A stretch of 64,000 nt of DNA, taken from NCBI RefSeq assembly GCF_014648075.1, contig NZ_BMQK01000014.1:62001-126000 (forward strand), in the 5' to 3' direction. Positions 61,345 through 64,000 of the stretch are shown here, piece by piece. The notes under the pieces were generated by a model. It did not search any database and had not been told where the DNA came from. It saw only the letters and a program-made list of their open reading frames with translations. The DNA comes from Streptomyces ruber (GTDB taxonomy: Bacteria > Actinomycetota > Actinomycetes > Streptomycetales > Streptomycetaceae). Within the stretch, counting starts at the first letter, position 1. Each line of letters starts with the position of its first letter. Position numbers and translations under genes: made by a program.

Positions 61345-61941
61345 GTGCGTTTGATCGTGGGGATGACGGGGGCCACCGGGGCTCCGTTCGGGGTGCGGCT
61401 GCTGGAGCGCCTCGCCGAGCTGCCCGAGGTGGAGACCCACCTCGTGATGAGCCGCTGGGCGCGGTCCACCGTCGAGCTGGAGACCGGCCGCACCGCGCGT
61501 GAGGTCGCAGCCCTGGCCGACGTGGCGCACCCGCCCGAGGACCAGGGCGCCACCATCTCCTCCGGCTCCTTCCGCACGGACGGCATGGTGGTCGTCCCGT
61601 GCTCCATGAAGACGCTGGCCGGCATCCGCTCGGGCTACGCGGACGGGCTCGTCGGCCGGGCCGCGGACGTCACGCTCAAGGAGCGCCGGCCGCTGGTCCT
61701 CGTCCCCCGCGAGACACCGCTCAGCGAGATCCACCTCGAGAACATGCTCGCCCTGGCCCGCATGGGCGTCCGCATCGTGCCGCCCATGCCCGCCTTCTAC
61801 AACCACCCCGCCACGGTCGACGACGTCGTGGAGCACATCGTCTCCCGCGTCCTCGACCAGCTGGACCTGCCCGCACCCGGTGCGGAGCGGTGGGCCGGTC
61901 TGCGCACCGCCCGCCTCGACGACGCACGGCGCGCCTCCTGA
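61345..61941 (+). CDS. vdcB: Flavin prenyltransferase-like subunit B of hydroxyarylic acid decarboxylase
   Basis: 198 aa from GTG 61345. UbiX/Pad1 fold with FMN-binding MTGATGAPFGVRLLE and SWARSTVELE-like MSRWA plus VVPCSMKTLAGIRSGYAD and LVLVPRETPLSEIHLENM. It prenylates FMN to the cofactor used by UbiD-type decarboxylases. First gene of the vdcBCD operon known from Streptomyces sp. D7. Confidence 0.92.
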   Translation: MRLIVGMTGATGAPFGVRLLERLAELPEVETHLVMSRWARSTVELETGRTAREVAALADVAHPPEDQGATISSGSFRTDGMVVVPCSMKTLAGIRSGYADGLVGRAADVTLKERRPLVLVPRETPLSEIHLENMLALARMGVRIVPPMPAFYNHPATVDDVVEHIVSRVLDQLDLPAPGAERWAGLRTARLDDARRAS

Positions 61942-62002
61942 CCGGGCCGCCGCGCCGTCACGTCCACGCCGCACGCCTGCACGCAAGGAGACTCGACCAC
62001 CC

Positions 62003-63427
62003 ATGCCGTACGACGACCTCCGCTCCTTCCTCGACACCCTGGAGAAGGAAGGGCAGTTGCTCCGCATCACCGACGAGGTGCTGCCGGAGCCCGACATCGC
62101 GGCCGCCGCCAACGCGGCGGGACGTATCGGCGAGGGGGCGCCGGCCCTCTGGTTCGACCGCGTCAAGGGCTTCACCGACGCCCGTGTCGCCATGAACGTC
62201 CACGGCTCCTGGGCCAACCACGCCCTCGCGCTCGGGCTGCCCAAGGGGACCTCGCCGCGGCAGCAGGTGGAGGAGTTCGCCCGCCGCTGGGACGCCTTCC
62301 CCGTCGCGCCGGAGCGCCGCGCGGACGCGCCGTGGCAGGAGAACAGCGTCACCGGCGAGGACGTGAACCTCTTCGACATCCTGCCGCTGTTCCGCCTCAA
62401 CGACGGCGACGGCGGCTTCTACCTCGACAAGGCCGCCGTGGTCTCGCGGGACCCCGAGGACCCGGACCACTTCGGCAAGCAGAACCTGGGCACGTACCGG
62501 ATGGAGGTCATCGGGCGCGACCGGCTGGCCATCCAGCCCGTCCCCGTGCACGACATCGCCAAGCACCTGCGCATCGCGGAGGAGCGGGGCGAGGACCTGC
62601 CGGTCGCGATCACCCTCGGCAACGACCCGGTCATCCCGGTCGTCGCCGGGATGCCCCTGGCCTACGACCAGTCGGAGTACGAGATGGCCGGCGCCCTGCG
62701 CGGCGCCCCGTACCCGATCGCCACCGCCCCGCACACCGGCTTCGACGTGCCGTGGGGCGCCGAGGTGGTGATCGAGGGTGTCATCGAGTCGCGGGTGCGT
62801 CAGATCGAGGGCCCGTTCGGCGAGTTCACCGGCCACTACTCGGGCGGCCGCCGTATGCCCGTCATCCGCATCGAGCGTGTCTCCTACCGCACGAACCCCG
62901 TCTTCGAGTCCCTCTACCTGGGCATGCCCTGGACCGAGTGCGACTACCTGGTCGGCCCCAACACCTCCGTACCGCTGCTCAAGCAGCTGCGCGCCGAGTT
63001 CCCCGAGGTCCGGGCCGTCAACGCCATGTACACGCACGGACTGCTGGTCATCATCTCCACGGCCAAGCGGTACGGCGGTTTCGCCAAGGCGGTCGGCATG
63101 CGCGCCATGACCACCCCGCACGGCCTCGGGTACGTCAGCCAGGTCATCCTCGTGGACGAGGACGTCGACCCCTTCGACCTGCCGCAGGTGATGTGGGCCC
63201 AGTCCGCCAAGGTCAACCCCAGGGAGGACGTCCTGATCCTCCCGAACCTGTCGGTCGTCGAACTCTCACCCGCGTCCCAGCCGGCCGGTGTCACCAGCAA
63301 GATGATCATCGACGCCACGACGCCCGTCGCCCCCGACGTCCGCGGCAACTACGGCACCCCCGTCAAGGACCTGCCCGAGACCGCCGAATGGACCGAGCGG
63401 CTCCGCACGCTCCTGGCGAACCGCTGA
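62003..63427 (+). CDS. vdcC: UbiD-family non-oxidative hydroxyarylic acid decarboxylase, subunit C
   Basis: 474 aa from ATG 62003 (AAGGAG upstream). UbiD family: prenyl-FMN-binding region (about 165-200, NLGTYRMEVI), EGPFGEFTGHYSGG with the catalytic Glu, and PNTSVPLLKQLRAEFPEV. Decarboxylates vanillate or 4-hydroxybenzoate-type acids to phenols. The product guaiacol/phenol could feed the flavin monooxygenase and dioxygenase at 49-52 kb, but no link is shown. Confidence 0.93.
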   Translation: MPYDDLRSFLDTLEKEGQLLRITDEVLPEPDIAAAANAAGRIGEGAPALWFDRVKGFTDARVAMNVHGSWANHALALGLPKGTSPRQQVEEFARRWDAFPVAPERRADAPWQENSVTGEDVNLFDILPLFRLNDGDGGFYLDKAAVVSRDPEDPDHFGKQNLGTYRMEVIGRDRLAIQPVPVHDIAKHLRIAEERGEDLPVAITLGNDPVIPVVAGMPLAYDQSEYEMAGALRGAPYPIATAPHTGFDVPWGAEVVIEGVIESRVRQIEGPFGEFTGHYSGGRRMPVIRIERVSYRTNPVFESLYLGMPWTECDYLVGPNTSVPLLKQLRAEFPEVRAVNAMYTHGLLVIISTAKRYGGFAKAVGMRAMTTPHGLGYVSQVILVDEDVDPFDLPQVMWAQSAKVNPREDVLILPNLSVVELSPASQPAGVTSKMIIDATTPVAPDVRGNYGTPVKDLPETAEWTERLRTLLANR

Positions 63428-63438
63428 AAGGAAGCCCC

Positions 63439-63711
63439 ATGCCCGACCAGACGAACGACCAGCCGAACGACCGGACCCTTCCCGCGGTGTGCCCGCGCTG
63501 CGAGCACGACGCCCTCACCACGGTGGCGGACTCGCCCGTGCCCGGGGTCTGGCAGGTGTTCCAGTGCGCCCGGTGCCTGTACATGTGGCGCTCCACCGAA
63601 CCCGCCCGCCGCACCCGGCGCGAGGCGTACCCCGCCGGATTCCGGTTGACGGCCGAGGACATCGACGCGGCCATCGAGGTGCCGACGGTGCCGCCGCTCG
63701 CGGCCCGCTGA
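63439..63711 (+). CDS. vdcD: Non-oxidative hydroxyarylic acid decarboxylase, subunit D
   Basis: 90 aa, start ATG 63439 (GAAAGGAAG upstream). A small protein with CPRCEHD and CARCLYMWRSTEP (two zinc-ribbon-like CxxC), the known VdcD pattern; C-terminal FRLTAEDIDAAIEVPTVPPL. It is 11 bases after vdcC. Needed for full activity of VdcC in characterised systems. Small RNA copy 3 follows. Confidence 0.93.
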   Translation: MPDQTNDQPNDRTLPAVCPRCEHDALTTVADSPVPGVWQVFQCARCLYMWRSTEPARRTRREAYPAGFRLTAEDIDAAIEVPTVPPLAAR

Positions 63712-63787
63712 GGAACGCGGTCCACGGGCCGGCCGCACGGCACGGAGCCGGCCCGTGGCGGCCGTTCGCATGCGGTACGATCATCTT

Positions 63788-63930
63788 GTTCGCGCCGCCG
63801 GAACTCCGGTGGGCAGGACACGCGTTGGTGGTCCAAGGAAAGACGTCCCGCTTCCTGCGGGGAGATGCAGGTGCAAGGCCTGCCCGGCGCTCGGACCGAC
63901 GGGCCCCGCCTCGATGAGGCGGGGCCCGTC
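63788..63930 (+). ncRNA. Repeated structured small RNA, copy 3
   Basis: Core 63822-63892 is the same 71 nt as copies 1 and 2. Promoter-like TACGAT at 63776-63781 (preceded by GCATGCG). 5' hairpin CCGCCGG/CCGGTGG (63795-63801 with 63806-63812) and a 15-bp terminator stem (63898-63912 with 63916-63930) both differ in sequence from copies 1 and 2 while keeping the pairing. Confidence 0.82.
63898..63930 (+). terminator. Terminator of small RNA copy 3
   Basis: 15-bp perfect stem GACGGGCCCCGCCTC / GAGGCGGGGCCCGTC with GAT loop. Confidence 0.88.
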
Positions 63931-64000
63931 CGCGTTCACCCGCATCGCGCCCACCGCGCCCGGCTCACCTCATCCGGCCCCGTCCGTCCGGAACGGCTCG

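Noticed and set aside
63970..64000. Possible last ten codons of a minus-strand gene entering from the right edge
   Set aside because: Only 31 bases are visible; two alternative stops are equally possible.

Overview
The window looks like a piece of a Streptomyces chromosome, or one from a very close relative. It is very GC rich, has strong third-position G/C bias, many GTG starts and ATGA/GTGA stop-start overlaps. Its gene content is typical of the genus: VdcBCD decarboxylase, CYP105-type P450 with a 3Fe-4S ferredoxin, LCP protein, TerD/TerB proteins, and a BlaA/BlaB-type beta-lactamase regulatory pair. There are no rRNA or tRNA genes, insertion sequences or CRISPR arrays. All functions below are read from sequence motifs and gene order; nothing was searched against a database.

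Layout. 0.1-6.4 kb: a Pls/PosA-like carrier-plus-hexapeptide membrane protein, a two-component system, a FetA/FetB-like metal ABC exporter. 6.4-13.4 kb: TatA, two TerD proteins, a GlsB-type membrane protein, a BlaI repressor with an M56 peptidase, an LCP protein and TerB. Three copies of the dyad TCTACA-N4-TGTAGA sit upstream of terD, blaI/glsB and terB, suggesting one BlaI-controlled stress regulon. 13.5-21 kb: copies 1 and 2 of a repeated small structured RNA, a DUF3152 protein, a KASIII-ACP-hydrolase mini-operon, a DUF4190 protein, a secreted lipase and a membrane FAD oxidase. 21.5-28.2 kb: a minus-strand operon (sugar dehydrogenase, processive glycosyltransferase, two beta-helix proteins of which one carries the DPHD motif of mannuronan C5-epimerases, and a PL14/Cip1-like lyase) that looks like a locus for an alginate-like uronic acid polysaccharide.

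29-34 kb: an RsbW-like protein, then a translationally coupled unit P450-ketosynthase-half ketosynthase-aromatic ammonia-lyase, a compact and unusual secondary-metabolite cassette. 34-40 kb: two small secreted proteins, a penicillin-binding protein, a class A beta-lactamase and divergent blaA (LysR) and blaB genes. 40-46.7 kb: alcohol dehydrogenase, two TetR regulators, a UDP-glucose dehydrogenase pseudogene, a DHA2 drug exporter, ferredoxin and P450. 47-52.3 kb: a Fis-type activator divergent from a flavin monooxygenase and an intradiol dioxygenase (hydroxyquinol/catechol type). 52.3-60 kb: spore-photoproduct-lyase-like radical SAM protein, MarR with MMPL exporter, small stress proteins, and a double-XRE/beta-helix fusion. 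60.2-63.7 kb: AraC regulator and vdcBCD, followed by copy 3 of the small RNA.

The strongest leads for something undescribed are the three-copy RNA (71 nt identical, each with its own promoter-like -10, a 5' hairpin with compensatory changes and a different terminator), the BlaI/Ter regulon, the uronate polysaccharide operon with a four-stem palindromic structure in its upstream region, and the ammonia-lyase/ketosynthase cassette.
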